64,000 bases of DNA from Telmatactis stephensoni. Lineage: Eukaryota > Cnidaria > Anthozoa > Actiniaria > Isophelliidae. Every line of letters begins with the position of its first letter. The first letter of the stretch is position 1. The notes beneath the pieces were generated by a model. It was not told the origin of the DNA and searched no databases. It worked only from the letters and a program-made list of their open reading frames with translations. Of this stretch, positions 35,728-49,100 are shown one piece after another. The translations under genes were made by a program, and so were the position numbers. The stretch spans positions 1,402,424 through 1,466,423 of the forward strand of contig JALIZF010001914.1 of NCBI GenBank assembly GCA_029948255.1, in the 5' to 3' direction.

Positions 35728-37199
35728 ACCAATCATGTAGAAGCTCTAAAAAGCCTAAAACTGTTAAAGTGAATGCGGTGTTTCTATTGAAATCCAATAG
35801 TTTCTTGATGTTTGTAAATATGTATTTTGGATCCATATGTGTATGTAAATATTTTTACAACGTATACCGAGTGTGATAGTTTCAAAGCAAAAGACAAACT
35901 GAACTCGACTGTAAAACAAACACTGTAAAAAGAAATAATATATGTTTTTTTATCGGCCATGTGATAGTTTGAGTGCAAAAGACAAACGCTACTGTAAAAC
36001 AAACAAAGTAAAAGAAACATATTCATCAATGAAATATCTATTTTCAAATTATGTGATATCTTCACATGTGAATATAACACCAGTGATAAAAATTCTTAGG
36101 AATTGCATTACATTTGTAAAAATCAACTGAAATTGCGTTTTTTCGATGGTTATATATTAAACAGAATATTATATGGCCGCGCGGGAATACGGATTTTATC
36201 TTTGAGAGTTAAGAATATCTAACTCGTTCGCTGCGCTCACTCGTACATACGTCACTTAAACAATCGAAGATAAAATCCTTTTCTCCATGGGACCATGAAA
36301 TACCCTCTATTATATATTGTAACTTCTGGGAAGTATTTCCAGTTATCAGTGTGAGTCACGTGACCGCACATACCTAACTCCCCTGGCACACAACTTCTCT
36401 TACAAGGTACAAGGTCATCAAGATATTATTAATTAATCTTTCATTATTGTTGTGTGTGAGAGCATCAAGTATCTATGTTCAATATTGGTTGCTCAGTATC
36501 ACTTAATCCTCGCCAGAAATCCTCATAAAGTGAGTACTTTTAAACAGTAAATCCTCTAATCACCCCCCGGGGGGGGGGGGGGAACTCCTATATATAAGAG
36601 GACGGGGGTGCTCGTCGGAAATTTTGAAAATGACCCCTAAAAGGTACCTGAGTGGGAGTGGCAACAATTGATTTCTACCCCTAAAAGGTACCAATTCAAA
36701 AACAATAATAAAGAATTAAGGTAATGAAACACTTTGTTATCGATGTGCTTTGAAGATTCAATTCAGATCATCGAAATCGTCCCTTTCGTGCTTATTTTAG
36801 GTAGGTTATTTACCCCAAAACAGTCCCTAAAAGTTACCAGCTATGTCTCTGGTAGTCCACCTAAGTCTGAGACACCCTAAAAGGTACTAGATTGCAGATT
36901 TTGATCCCTAAAAGGTACGACGAGCATCCCCGTCCATTTACGATCGGAGTCCCCCCCGGGAAATCCTCTAATCACCACAACCGCAATACTCACGGAAGAC
37001 TCGAATTCCCGCTCGAATTCTTAACAAAAAAAACCTTTGTTTTAAGATCATCAATTTAGCCAAAGCTAAGCTTTCTTGGGCTTGAACTAAATACACAATC
37101 ATCAAGCAAACATACCGTATTAATGGCAAATGATCCAACTGGCATAGGAGGACAAATTGGGCTTCCTGTGTCAATGAAACCACAGCCAACCCACGTGAT
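34994..37199 (-). CDS. two exons of an unrecognised gene or gene remnant (3' end)
   Basis: Minus strand. Exon 37116-37199 (28 codons) has an acceptor TTTCCTTCAAG and a donor GTATGT. It joins in phase 0 to exon 34994-35281 (acceptor TTTATATTCCTCAG), which ends at a stop codon. The joined frame reads smoothly across the junction (...GSFAINT / [13 protein letters not shown]...) and contains several Cys (VGCGF, ICPP, GKGCKYG, NRCF) and an acidic Pro/Leu region ([15 protein letters not shown]). Composition looks coding. No upstream exon or start was found, so it may continue in sequence I could not resolve, or be a broken copy. The family is not recognised. Its intron overlaps the proposed last exon of the plus-strand gene (35655-35727), so at least one of the two calls needs transcript support. 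Confidence 0.4.
36165..36312. repeat. inverted repeat
   Basis: GGATTTTATCTTTGAGA and TCGAAGATAAAATCC are inverted, with ATATTATATGG / CCATGG-type outer sequence. The centre contains GTTCGCTGCGCTCACTCG. Confidence 0.5.
36549..36976. mobile_element. 396-bp element flanked by a 16-bp direct repeat
   Basis: AAATCCTCTAATCACC occurs exactly at 36549-36564 and 36961-36976. Between them lies an element whose ends are inverted: a C run then G run, AACTCC, GACGGGGGTGCTCGTCG at the left, and CGACGAGCATCCCCGTC, GGAGT, CCCCCCCGGG at the right. The motif CCCTAAAAGGTAC recurs inside several times in both halves. No protein is encoded. Confidence 0.85.
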
Positions 37200-37324
37200 C
37201 TTGAAGGAAAGTACTGAGTGAAATAACTATTATATAAATCGTGCTCGATGAGAGTATTAAACACGCTCACATCACCTTTTATTGTAAATTTGTGCACTTG
37301 TTATTTTATAAAAGAAGTCAAAAA

Positions 37325-37475
37325 CTGTTTTTCCGTGTTTGATAGCCTGATCAAAACAATTGTAATGTTGGGAGAACACTGGAGAGCTGTGAACCCCTAG
37401 GGCTCGTGCTTCCACTACGCTCTCTCGTGTTCTCTCAACATGCGTGCTTTGATCAGGCTATCAAACACTGAATAC
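37325..37475. repeat. hairpin repeat
   Basis: GTGTTTGATAGCCTGATCAA pairs with TTGATCAGGCTATCAAACAC, with inner GTTGGGAGAACAC / GTGTTCTCTCAAC. The inner module resembles the loop of the hairpin at 16965-17135. Confidence 0.8.
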
Positions 37476-37479
37476 AGTT

Positions 37480-37685
37480 TTATATTCTTAAATTTAAAAG
37501 CTTTTGATAATGGTTTGTAAACAAAGTATGATTAGAACTAATCTCTTTCATTGAGATTTTTATCCCTATAATATCAAGATTACGCCGTCTGAGATCAACA
37601 ACTAACTCTTGTCGCTTAGCTGGATCCATAACAATAATAATAATCTTTATTTGAGGAAACTTTTCATATAAAATGATTTTCGAAA
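37480..37685 (-). mobile_element. retrotransposon fragments
   Basis: On the minus strand, AAATAAAGATTATTATTATT (LINE-like 3' tail) is followed by a short frame with LRRRNLDIIGI, reminiscent of the start of a LINE endonuclease domain. Too short to classify. Confidence 0.35.
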
Positions 37686-39205
37686 AGGACCTCAAAATGG
37701 AAATAAGATATGTGGAAATGAGATGTAAGAAGTCCAAATGGAATACGAAGCAGCTGCGGGGATCAAACGAAAAAGGATTAAAAACCGTCTGTGCCCCTTC
37801 AACCACCTGATCTTCGAGAATGGTGTAACCTCTACCCCGCCCCCACCCCCCTCAATCAGTGCTCTGTCCTAAGGTATTTAAAGCTACACTGAGCTACACA
37901 GATTAGAGGGATGTGTCGTCACGCAATTTTCACATCCTTGTTGCAGGAGTTGAACCGTACGCATACCAACCAACCTTTGTTTACTGACTTAGCAACGCTG
38001 AACAAAACTTTTCTTATCGTTCCTAGGTTTATTTACATGTATTTTCATATAGAACGTTGGTTCCTCTCTAAGTGTGTATTTTAATATGCAAGTCCACAGG
38101 TCCTGAAACTGAACCTGCTGCACCAAATAAAGTTTGATTGATTGATTGATATTTTCTACATGCTGTTCGTAGCAAGATCTTCACTGTACCTGTTCATTCT
38201 CACCAGCTCGTTAATTGTGTTCGTCAAAAATCTTCTCTATTGTAGCCGATGGTATAGTTTTAATTCTTTCCACCCAAACTACAACTCATCAAATCACTTA
38301 TTTGATTACTGATATTATTAATAACACGTGGTCAGCACGTGATTTAATCAGTGGAGAAGCACGTGGTCCTTGTAATCCCTGGTCTTCAGCCTCACCCCAT
38401 GGACAGGTGGCAAACGCCCTCTGGCGTTGAACAGTTCATTTTATAATAACACAAATCCCTAAACAAACGCAAACCAAACCTTTATTAAAAGACTAGTGAC
38501 TTGATGACCCAAGTCGGTTACTCTTTAGACACTTATATCATGATAGCATACTATAAATAGATTGCTGAGCAATTCCCGCGTGGAAATACTTTCTAGAACG
38601 CGGAGGATTAGGGGAAAATTAAGCAGTGTTCAGTTTCTTTCTTTTCGCTTTGTTAGCGTAATTAGAGTTGATTTGTTTTGTCCATGATCGTAAAAGGTTT
38701 AGCTGATTTAATTTACTGTGTGCTGTTTACCGTAGCAAAGTTAGTGAGGGTTTTTTTTGTTTTGTCTTCAAAGTTCACTGTTATTGCGCCTAAAATTGGA
38801 TCTATTAAAAACAACGGACATCAAAGTCATTTTATATCGCTTTTGAAGTATTGTAACATTCGCTTTTAACTGTGCAAGCACAAGAAATACTTCCTGTTCG
38901 TCGTACTGACTATTTTCCAGGGAATTCAAGTGTGTAATGTCTACACTAGGCTAGCGATATAATCAAACATCCTTGTAAATAATATCTCAATAAATTTCAA
39001 ATATTGTTTCTCAAAAGATGTCTTAAAGATAACCAAATGTCTAATCATTTGGTGAAGCTAATTAGAAGCTCTTAACTCATAAGTATATACAAGTATGCGA
39101 CCACAAATGTACTTGAAAGCTTTGCTTGATAATGGAAGGTATTCAAAAAGTACCGCTTATAAAATGGTACGCCGTTAGCACCTAAAAAAGTAATCGGCAC
39201 TTTTT
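37686..39205. other. intergenic, no gene seen
   Basis: Contains a repeat tail at about 38120-38150 (AATAAAGTTTGATTGATTGA) typical of a non-LTR element 3' end on the + strand. Otherwise AT-rich with short frames. Confidence 0.4.
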
Positions 39206-39208
39206 TAG

Positions 39209-39405
39209 AAGGGAAGGGAAGGGAAGGGAAGGGAAGGGAAGGGAAGGGAAGGGAAGGGAAGGAAGGGAAGGGAAGGGAAGGGAAGGGAAGGGAAAGGAAA
39301 GGAAGGGAAAGGAAGGGAAGGGAAGGGAAAGGAAGGGAAGGGAAGGGAAGGGAAGGGAAGGGAAGGGAAGGGAAGGGAAGGGAAGGGAAGGGAAGGGAAG
39401 GGAAG
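39209..39405. repeat. (GGGAA)n pentanucleotide microsatellite
   Basis: About 39 units, with a few GGAAA/GGAA interruptions in the middle third. It creates Pro/Ser/Leu spurious frames on the minus strand. Confidence 0.97.
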
Positions 39406-40149
39406 GATACTGATGGATACTAAAGGGAGGCAACAAAAATCTCCTGCTATGCAGGCCTGAGTGGTCTCCCCCATTGTGTGTCTAGAGTTCATCGATTAAC
39501 TGCCAGCAGGATGACGTATCAGTTTGGAACGATCATATACACCCATAATAAACCATTGACCTTGAAGTACACTTAGTATTCTGTAGTATAACAATGTGTT
39601 CCAGCCCACACTACTTTAACGAACACGCTTGAGTGATCGTCCAATGAAATAATACGCATATGAACTGAAAGGAGAGTAAACAACTATACATCAATAAGCT
39701 TATTAGACAGCTATTCACAGCTCGTAGCGTTTATTAGGTGCTATTATTGATTCGATAAACCCAAGGGACCTTAAACTTGTACTTCTTTATTTACATCACT
39801 GACATCGCGGTACGTACTGTCTGATGTGGTGAAACTCAAACTGGGTTGCCAATCAATCATCGAGTCAGTCAAAAAGTCAAGCTAAAGGACAAGACTGCAT
39901 GTTGCAGACGTAAACAGACGCGCCAACCTTTGAATAAATTAGAACGATTATGTAAATCACCTGCCCATGTTTGCGTGATTCCAATTTCACGACCCAGGAG
40001 ACTGATTTGTAAGTTGAACGGCTACTATATGGCTATTAGAACTGTAGTTCAATCTTGAACACAGTTTTAGAATGCCTGTCGAGAGCTTGAACAGCGAAGT
40101 AATATTGCTACAAGGTACAGAACTCGCAAGTTATCGACGTCGATAGAGT

Positions 40150-43100
40150 ATGGCCGTCTTTATTGCCTTTGTGTTGGTTGTTGGTGTTATTGGTGGTCGA
40201 TTCCCTGACGTTCAAGGATGTCCTGAGAACTGTACATGTACAACGATGAAGGATAGGACCACAGAAATTACCTGTACAGGGCAATTAACAGGAATTCAGT
40301 CGGGTTTGTGGCCGGAATCCACGTCTAAACTGTAAGTAATACAAGGTTTAATTGAAATTCACTTTGTTGCTTTCATCGAGGTTATTTAGGCACGTGTATG
40401 TTGGGTCCATTGCTGTTGTTATCGTGTATTTATTATTATTGAATCAAAGCTTAAAGCTCAAATATTCACTGCTATATGTAGGGTTTAATGCTCGTAATTA
40501 CTTAGAGTGACCTCCTAGGTTCTTAAATCTCTCGTATTCAATGTTTACAAGCCGCTCATTTCTATAGTCAAAGACACCAATCATATCAACAAAGTGAGGT
40601 ATTCACCAAGCGTTGACACAGTAGTTTTACGCCAACATACCCAGTTTTATTGCTGTTCTGCGTATATATTAAATATATATTTGTGTAGCTTAAGATGTTG
40701 ACCTCGTTGAGGAATGACAGTGGTTGCGGTTTGGTTGGTTTGGAACTCATTTTATGCCAGTTGAGATATAATACACTTGACAGTTTATAATCTCTGAACT
40801 CCTTCCTTAGCAGCTGAATATTGCTTGAAATATTTATTCACTCGAAAAAGAGTTAACAGTAGATGACATCTAAATATATACATGAAAACATTGCTGTTTC
40901 GACAATCATGTGACTATGTTCCGGAGAACTGAGATAGCATCTCGAATAAGATGGTTCTTAACAAACAAATTGTCGATTTTGGGGCAATCGTGAAACTTCC
41001 AATTATCGCCTGTTTCTTGTCATGCTCAGAGGGTCATGCTCATAGATGAACATTGACAATTTTCTGTTAACTTAAGAGTAGATTCTGAACTTTTTTTCTG
41101 CTTATATTTTATCTCTGAATTTATCTAAGTGATGCTTTCAGATTGATGGGTATTTTATTGGGTTATCAAGCATTTGCGATCTTAGTTTGTGGTACCCTAA
41201 ACAAGATTCACTCAGCGAACTAGAAACTACAAGGTTGTATAATGTTACTATTCATCGACGCTTCTAGAGATTCAAAAGTCATATATGATTTTTTTTAGCC
41301 GTTTAATAGCTGTCAGTCACACACGAGACGGTTTTCTTGTTAATTAATGCAAATTAAACACGATCTAATTAATGAATGGTCACTAGTATATTTAAATACG
41401 ATTGTATAATACAACAATATCACTGGTGTTTTGTTATAAAAATATTGTCTAAATCATTGTCTTTTCATCGCTGATTCTCCGATAATACACCGATCAAGTC
41501 AATCGGTTTTCAAAAAACAAGAATGTACACTGATGCTGCAGATTCCCGCTGCTTTTTTGTGTTGTCTACGAGATCCTCTAAACTAACAAACTACTGTCTT
41601 AATGCTTTGGCCATCCTTGGAGCTAATAGACTAATGACTGCGGTTTCTCTAAGAAATTAGAGAACATTGAATCTGTATCCTGATGTCAATATTAGTGATG
41701 GGCGTTGGTTTATATTTTATCAAAATACCGATAAAGTTACAATAAAATGACCAGCTTAAAAATATTTCGAATGTTTTAGTCATCTATTTATGAACAGTTT
41801 AGTTTCAAGGTCTTTATTGATATAGCCTAAAATGTCTCATTGCTGTGATATCAATTAATTAATTAATTTACCGCGCTGAAATACTTTGTACGATTAAATG
41901 AGATCAATAAAGTTTGTTTTGGATTTTGTCTTCTGATGAAACCAACTGGAACAACCATTAATGGCTTCCATGCAGACAATATTTCAAAATGAGGAACAAA
42001 AAAAATATTCACAATCAATAAAGGGAGTTCATGTCAGCCATATTTGTGGTCAATTTAAAAATACCTTTTCTCCCAAGAGAAATCACACTTTTGTCATTAA
42101 AAACTTTTGTATTGTACTCGACATCAAACATAACTGCAATGAAATCCCTCTATTACAAATAGCGACATAGCTAAATAAGAAAGTCACAGATCGAGCCACG
42201 ACACGTACGAAGACAGCATGTTTAACACGCGTCGTATTTCGGGGTGATTTATAATAAAAACATTCATGGCGTCGTTGAGATTGGTCTCATGGATATCATG
42301 CGTATCGTACTGCAAACCCATGACTACCATTGGTTATCGTCATCATCATCATTATCATCATCACCATCACCATACAAATAGATTACTATCATTATCATTA
42401 TCATCATCACCATCACCATGCAAATAGATTACTATCATTATCATTATCATCATCACCATCACCATGCAAATAGATTACTATCATTATCATTATCATCATC
42501 ACCATCACCATGCAAATAGATTACTATCATTATCATTATCATCATCACCATCACCATGCAAATAGATTACTATCATTATCATTATCATCATCACCATCAC
42601 CATGCAAATAGATTACTATCATTATCATTATCATCATCACCATCACCATGCAAATAGATTACTATCATTATCATCATCACCATCACCATGCAAATAGATT
42701 ACAATCATTATCATTATCATCATCACCATCACCATGCAAATAGATTACTATCATTATCATCATCACCATCACCATGCAAATAGATTACTATCATTATCAT
42801 TATCATCATCACCATGACCATGCAAATAGATTACAATCATTATCATTATCATCATCACCATCACCATACAAATAGATTACAATCATTATCATTATCATCA
42901 TCACCATCACCATACAAATAGATTACTATCATTATCATTATCATCATCACCATCACCATGCAAATAGATTACTATCATTATCATTATCATCATCACCATC
43001 ACCATGCAAATAGATTACTATCATTATCATTATCATCATCACCATCACCATGCAAATAGATTACAATCATTATCATTATCATCATTAACATTAACATAAA

Positions 43101-46100
43101 CAACGGTTGATTCGGGATTAGGGTTCATCTGACCATTGCTGACCATAATTGTTGTATCTTTCTTCAGGGATTTATCCAAGGCAGATCTTTCATCTCTCAA
43201 GTGGTCGTTTATTGCTTCTTTTAAAAATCTACAATCTCTGTAAGTACGACTAAGTAAAACCTTATATCTAGGGGGAGGAGGCATGTAGAGAAGGCCACCT
43301 TGCAGCAGAAATCATTTTTTGGACTTTTAAAAAGCAGTTAGTCTGGGTCTGTTCTTGACCCTCTATGATTATACTATTGATGCCACATTTAAACTAAAAC
43401 ATTAGTAGCTGCAACGGAAAAGGAAGTACGAGCTCTTGAGATTTGTTTACTCAGGACCTCTTGAATCTACAAGAAAACCCTCGCAACCCTTAAATTTTCA
43501 TGACAATAGCGCTGCTTGAATTAATTAAACGGTTGATGTGAATAGCGCAATGCACAAAATTGAACACAGTGTTCAGTGTCTTGTTCTTTGATGTAGGAAA
43601 AAGGGCAGCGTTGTTCAGTACTGACAATTAAGTTGTTTATTCACTTTATTTACTTTATTGCGTTTTTACTGACAATAAAATTGCTTATAAGCTCGAATTA
43701 TAAGTTCATCAGGAACATCAGTTTTATTATAACGGGTCAAAGGAACTCTACCCTAAGGATAGAAAACTACACTCGTATTGGTCAGTGTATAGATAGTGAG
43801 AAGACTGTTGTTGATGGAAAACTTTCTTCATAAAAGTCATTTTATAGCATGACACTAGTCTGTGAAGTCAAACGGCTGCAAGACACAGCTGTTCATAATT
43901 GTAAATATCAGAGAGATTTTGTCAAAATTCTACAGACATTTTGAAGTTGACTTGTGGCGTTAGTGATCGATGTAAAGTATCTTACCACCAGTCAGCCATC
44001 TTTGACAACGAATGACACTTTCATTTCTTAAGCGAAATAGAAGTGTTATGACGATGATCGTCCCATAATTGGTTACAGCTTTGACTCGTGTATTTTGATA
44101 TAAAATGCCTGACGACCTTTGTGTACCGTCTTATTTATCAGTATATGGCAAACCCTAGAAGAATTGTTAAGTGATAACGTGTAGCTACCTCATCTTCATC
44201 TAGGCTTTTCCAAATGCTTTTTTCAGCCTACGCGTGGTCGCTTTGCAACTCGTTAAAAAACACCTACGCCTTTTAACAAAACAACGGTTTATTAAAACTG
44301 ATTAAAAGAAGAGAAATACATATTCATTTTAACCGTTGACCACTGATTTGGTTTACTTTTTTAAAACTGATTTTTATTATAACCCAAAATATTAATAAAG
44401 CTGGTGTTACGTGAATTCAGTGTAATTTAGCACTAAACTGTTCATCAGTGTTCATATTTTCTGTAACGTTTTTCTGTATCGGTGTATATTTCTGTATTGA
44501 GTGATCAGCATGAGAAATGAATATTTAATGATGCTGCAGGGTAGCAACACAGTCAACCATTTCATCTTATTTCCACACTGATAAGAACTACGTACTAGTC
44601 GTTCTTCTGTACACGTCTACCTTTCTCTACCAGAAAAGTCTTTTACAAATTCTTGTTTGATTCTGTCTTCTTAAATGAATATTGAAGAGATGATTCCCCA
44701 AATCAATTTTTTAACATAAATTAACTAATAGTGGCACTAAATAACTAATTTGTTATTATCCATAGGAATTTAGATGGTCAGAAAAACATTCAATGTGACT
44801 GTAATTATTATAAATACTGGAAAGAATATATTAGACGTTCGCCTTCGTTTGAAATCAAAGGTCAGTGCGGTCGACCAACCAGCAGACTAGACAAGCAATT
44901 AAGTACAGCAGGATCAGAAATGGCGGCCGAATGTGGTAAGTTTGATACGACATCAATTATGATTTAATCATGCATCTTCAGACTATCTTGTATAGTATCT
45001 ATTTTATGTCAAGTCTTGCATATAAAGGGGGAAAATGGTTTGACTGGTGAGCATGCGGCTTTCTAAGCGGAATACTGTGGCTAGACTTTCCTCCCTTGTT
45101 TCGACTTTCCTTGAATATACGCAACACTGTAGCACGAGATAGATAGATAGATAACTTTATTTAAGTGTCATGTGTAAATAGGAAGGAGGTGGTAGAGAGC
45201 GCATTGCTCACTTCACTTCATTGTTAAGAGGACGACTTATATCATCTTCTCCCTTAATCTTGATGGTCTTGTTAAGTCAGTATTACCGTAGTAAAGGTAT
45301 TCGGTGCTAATCATCTAGGGTACTTTGTAAACTGCCTTCCTTGAATCTCCGGGACCATTCTCCGTCACCCATTGCCACCCAATCCTACGCCTTAGTGTAC
45401 CTAACCAAACACCCAAATAATGCATGATAAGCCATGGAACGAGTAGAATATCCTTTAGAGTTATGAAAAAATTGTATTTGATTTAATTTCGAAACCCATG
45501 CTACACTGGTCAAAATTGTCGGGGTGGAAGCAGAATAATGAATAATGAATAACGGTTTGAGAATGCTTTGGAATAATGAATTATTGCATGTGATACCCAA
45601 GGAATAATGAATAATGACAAGATGAAAAAAGAATAATGAATAACAGAAAAATGGAAAAAGAATAAGGAATAATGGGAAACAGTTAAATGATGCATTCTTG
45701 AGAAAACTTGTTTGGGAATAATGAATAATGGTAGTCCAATTATTCTGCTTTCACCCCCGAAAAATTGTGTCCTCGAGTTCACTTGTTTAATTAGTAACGA
45801 TTTACTTTACAGAGGCTTCACCTACGCCTCTACTTGTTAAACCATCACCTACTACTAGTACTTCACATAAACAAGTAGAGCCGTCACGCACCTCGTCAGC
45901 GGTCGTAGTAAGTCCTGCTAAAAGTGAGGAACTAAAAGTCGTTGTAGTTGCAAAGACTTCTGAAACGTCTTCAAGCGAAAGTGTGTTACCTACGCCGGTA
46001 AAGAGCGTCTCTGGACAGCCATTGGCGCCTGCTCCATTATCGACTGCAGTGCAAGAGGAGACATCAACCGTCTCTCAGGAACAAGCACCAACAACAATGC

Positions 46101-49100
46101 AACCTTACCAACCACCAGCAACACCAACACCAACAACATCAGGAGCACCAACAGCATCTTTAGCACTGACATCAGAAGCAATACTTAAAACCACTTCAAC
46201 AACAATGGAGCCCTCAACTACAACTACGCCACCAACAACAACACCAGAAACAACTACAGAGGAAACAACGACTGAACTCGTCACCACTTTACCTCCCAAA
46301 CCGGGTGAGTTACTCTACACTTTTCTTTATATGAGGAATAAGGATGGCACAGTTGGTTAGTGCGCGGCTTTCTATTCAAGTAGTCCGATTTCCAGTGATC
46401 TTGCATCCTTGTTTCGACTTGCTTCGACTCTCAAATTAAGATAAATTACCTTTACTTTTTACCTTTATGTAACTGATTCTTGTTTTAAGCAGTCAATGAG
46501 CAGATAATGAACATAGTGAATCCTTTTATTTTTCGTTGAAAATATGAGATAACTTTCATGTTACAGGTCCACCCACCATTCTACTGTATCAACTTAACCG
46601 TGATCTAAAGATTGGCTCAGTAGCACATGTTGTTTGTCAAGTCGATGGATTCCCAAAACCAGAAGTGGATATGATATACAATGGAGAAGACGCAAAGGTT
46701 TTGAATATGTTTCAGCCACAGAATAAAGGCGCAAAAATAGTATTTGAAGCCAAGTATACTTCAGAAGTTATTTGTTATGCGTCTAATGAATATGGGACAA
46801 GAAAAGCAAGACTAAAAGTTATTGTCAAGCGTACGTTTATTCTTTACTTTGTTTGCATATTCTTTTCTTATATACCTACCCGTAGACAATGCACACTTCA
46901 CAAAGGAAGAAGTGTGCCTTAGTTGGTTAAGGCACTGTTACACCAGCCAATTTTTCTTGTAACTTGCAGTGTAATTCTAGTTGCTGGCGAGATGTCAGAC
47001 GCTCGCAACTCACAACGCAACTCTTTCTTGGTCTGCAATTAAACGAGATATGTGGTCACTTCACTCTTATCGGCCATTAATTGCGACATTGATGGCATTT
47101 GCAGGTCGCGAGATGATATTACACGCTGCAACTTGCTTTGCACCGTTGCGAAAAGTAGGAATTTGTTTAACTTTTTCTGCAACTTCAATGGAATTTTTCG
47201 TTGCATTGCAAGTTGCAGAGGGATGTAACATGGCCTTCAAGGCGCTGTTACACCATGCAATGTTATATATAGGAGGCGCTGTTACACCGTGCAATGTTTA
47301 TGAAGGCGCAGTTACACCATGCAATGTTATAGAAGGCGCTGTTACACCATGCAATGTTATTTCGCAACTTGTCTCGCAATGACGTTGCAAAACAATATGC
47401 ACGAACCATTGCAGCGTGTAACATATCCTGCATTGAACAAAATCACTGCACGAAGACAATTGCAGTAAACCCCCTGTAATGGTTCGTGCAACTTGTTTTG
47501 TAAAGCCGTTGCGAGATAAATTGCAGAAAACACTGCATCGTGTAACAGAACGTAGCCTTCTCAGCGAAATGTCTCGATTCTCAGTAACGTCATCATACAC
47601 CTGTTTTAACTTTTCTCTGATCTGTGTAGACTTAATTGGCATTAAATTGCGGTTTTTTATTTGTATAGAAGAAAGCATCAGTTATTTTATTCTAATAATG
47701 AAGCTATTCAAAGAAGAATACAGTGATGAATATGAATCCAAAAGCTCTACGAAGTTTCAAAATTTGCAGCAACAAATCCGTGATGAGGTGAGTGCTTGCA
47801 TCACGCCATCCATTACATTGTAAACTTGTTAGATATTGAACTTTACTTCGTCCTTTCTTTTGCAGTTCCTCGTCGTTTTTAAAGAAGTTTTTGGTTTTTA
47901 TGGAGCTTCACTTGTTCAAGTCCGGTAAGCACAGTTTGATGATTAACTATAACATGGAGTTGCTGTACGGTTGCTTACATCCACTTATCTCTAAAGCCCG
48001 CCGCACACGTTGAGAAACTGCGTGAGGACACTGCCACGCGAGGCACTTAGCTCAGACGGTTTCTCGCCGCAGGACGTTGCATCTTTGGCTACGCGAGGCC
48101 AAAAATAGAGCGAGGTAAAAGAGCACACGGTGAGAAAAGTGCCTCGCGTGGTAGTTTTCTCACATCACAGTTTCTCAACGTGTGCGGCGGGCTTAAATTA
48201 TACGAAATTTGCAGATTCTAAAGCCCGTCGTACACATTGAGAAACTGCGTGAGGACACTGCCACGCGAGGCACTTAGCTCAGACGGTTTCTCGCCGCAGG
48301 CGTTGCATCTTTGGCTACGCGAGGCCAAAAATAGAGTAGGTAAAAGAGCACACGGTGAAAAAAGTGCCTCGCGTGGTAGTTTCCTCACACAGTTTCTCAA
48401 CGTGTGCGGCTAGCTTTAGATACTTTCCAATGAAATACGGCTGAGTATAGATATAAAGAAAGAACTGATATAACAATATCTAATGTAAAGTGTTTTTTTT
48501 AGGTCTGGTTCTGTTGTTGTTGATGTGTTAGTAAAGACCACTAACTCTAGTAAAGACAGAGTTAAGAAAATTATCCAGGAAGAAATACAGGACGCCAAGT
48601 TTGGCTCCATTCCTGTCGATCGCTATTTCTTTTCTTTTAAAGATGTATCAAAAGGTAAAAATGCTGAGTTTTTCTAACATTAGCATAGCACCAATAATGT
48701 GTTATCACTAATCATTAACATAGATATGAACATTACATGAAAATCAACATGGCACCGCTTTTCATCACGCAATGGCAATTTTAAGATTCAGTAGCAAAAC
48801 AATCGGAGAAAAGATCGATTTAATACACACTACGTCCATAGTAATCCTTGTAGGTGAATAAATTTGAAAATACATCCATCTTCGTTGTCAGTTTTCGCTG
48901 TCTACTCTGAAATGACGTTTTTAGTAAAACAATGTGGTTTTAGTATGGATGGCCTGACGTATAAAACGTAACCTAGCAACGCGATTTCAAATCTATGCGG
49001 TTCATTGTGAGCGTAGCCTGCAAGTGTAAGAAGGGATTTTGAGCCCCACATTTTGTGAGATGTTCGTGTTCTCTAAACTCAATATAATTATCATTAATTT

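Larger units (their letters stand above)
47669..48654 (+). other. SEA domain with GSVVV autoproteolysis motif (exons 5-7 of the adhesion GPCR)
   Basis: Three exons encode residues ~370-479. The start (FKEEYSDEYESKSS) matches the SEA pattern of a strand ending in 'EY...S..F', then an amphipathic helix, then VRSGSVVVDVLVK. In MUC1 the SEA domain cleaves itself within GSVVV, between Gly and Ser. The same five residues are present here at 431-435. Confidence 0.85.

Noticed and set aside
39182..39492. Pro/Ser/Leu repeat proteins on the minus strand
   Set aside because: Pure translation of the GGGAA array.
42340..43088. Regular direct repeats resembling a CRISPR array
   Set aside because: No unique spacers: whole units are repeated, as in a minisatellite, in a eukaryotic intron. 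The same applies to 50087-50527 and 53464-53899.
45990..46299. Val/Leu-rich minus-strand frames
   Set aside because: Antisense shadow of the Thr/Pro-rich exon 45813-46304.
46981..47382. 133-codon frame
   Set aside because: Covers a GTTACAC-type MITE with internal tandem repeat; no splice or start context in the adhesion GPCR gene.
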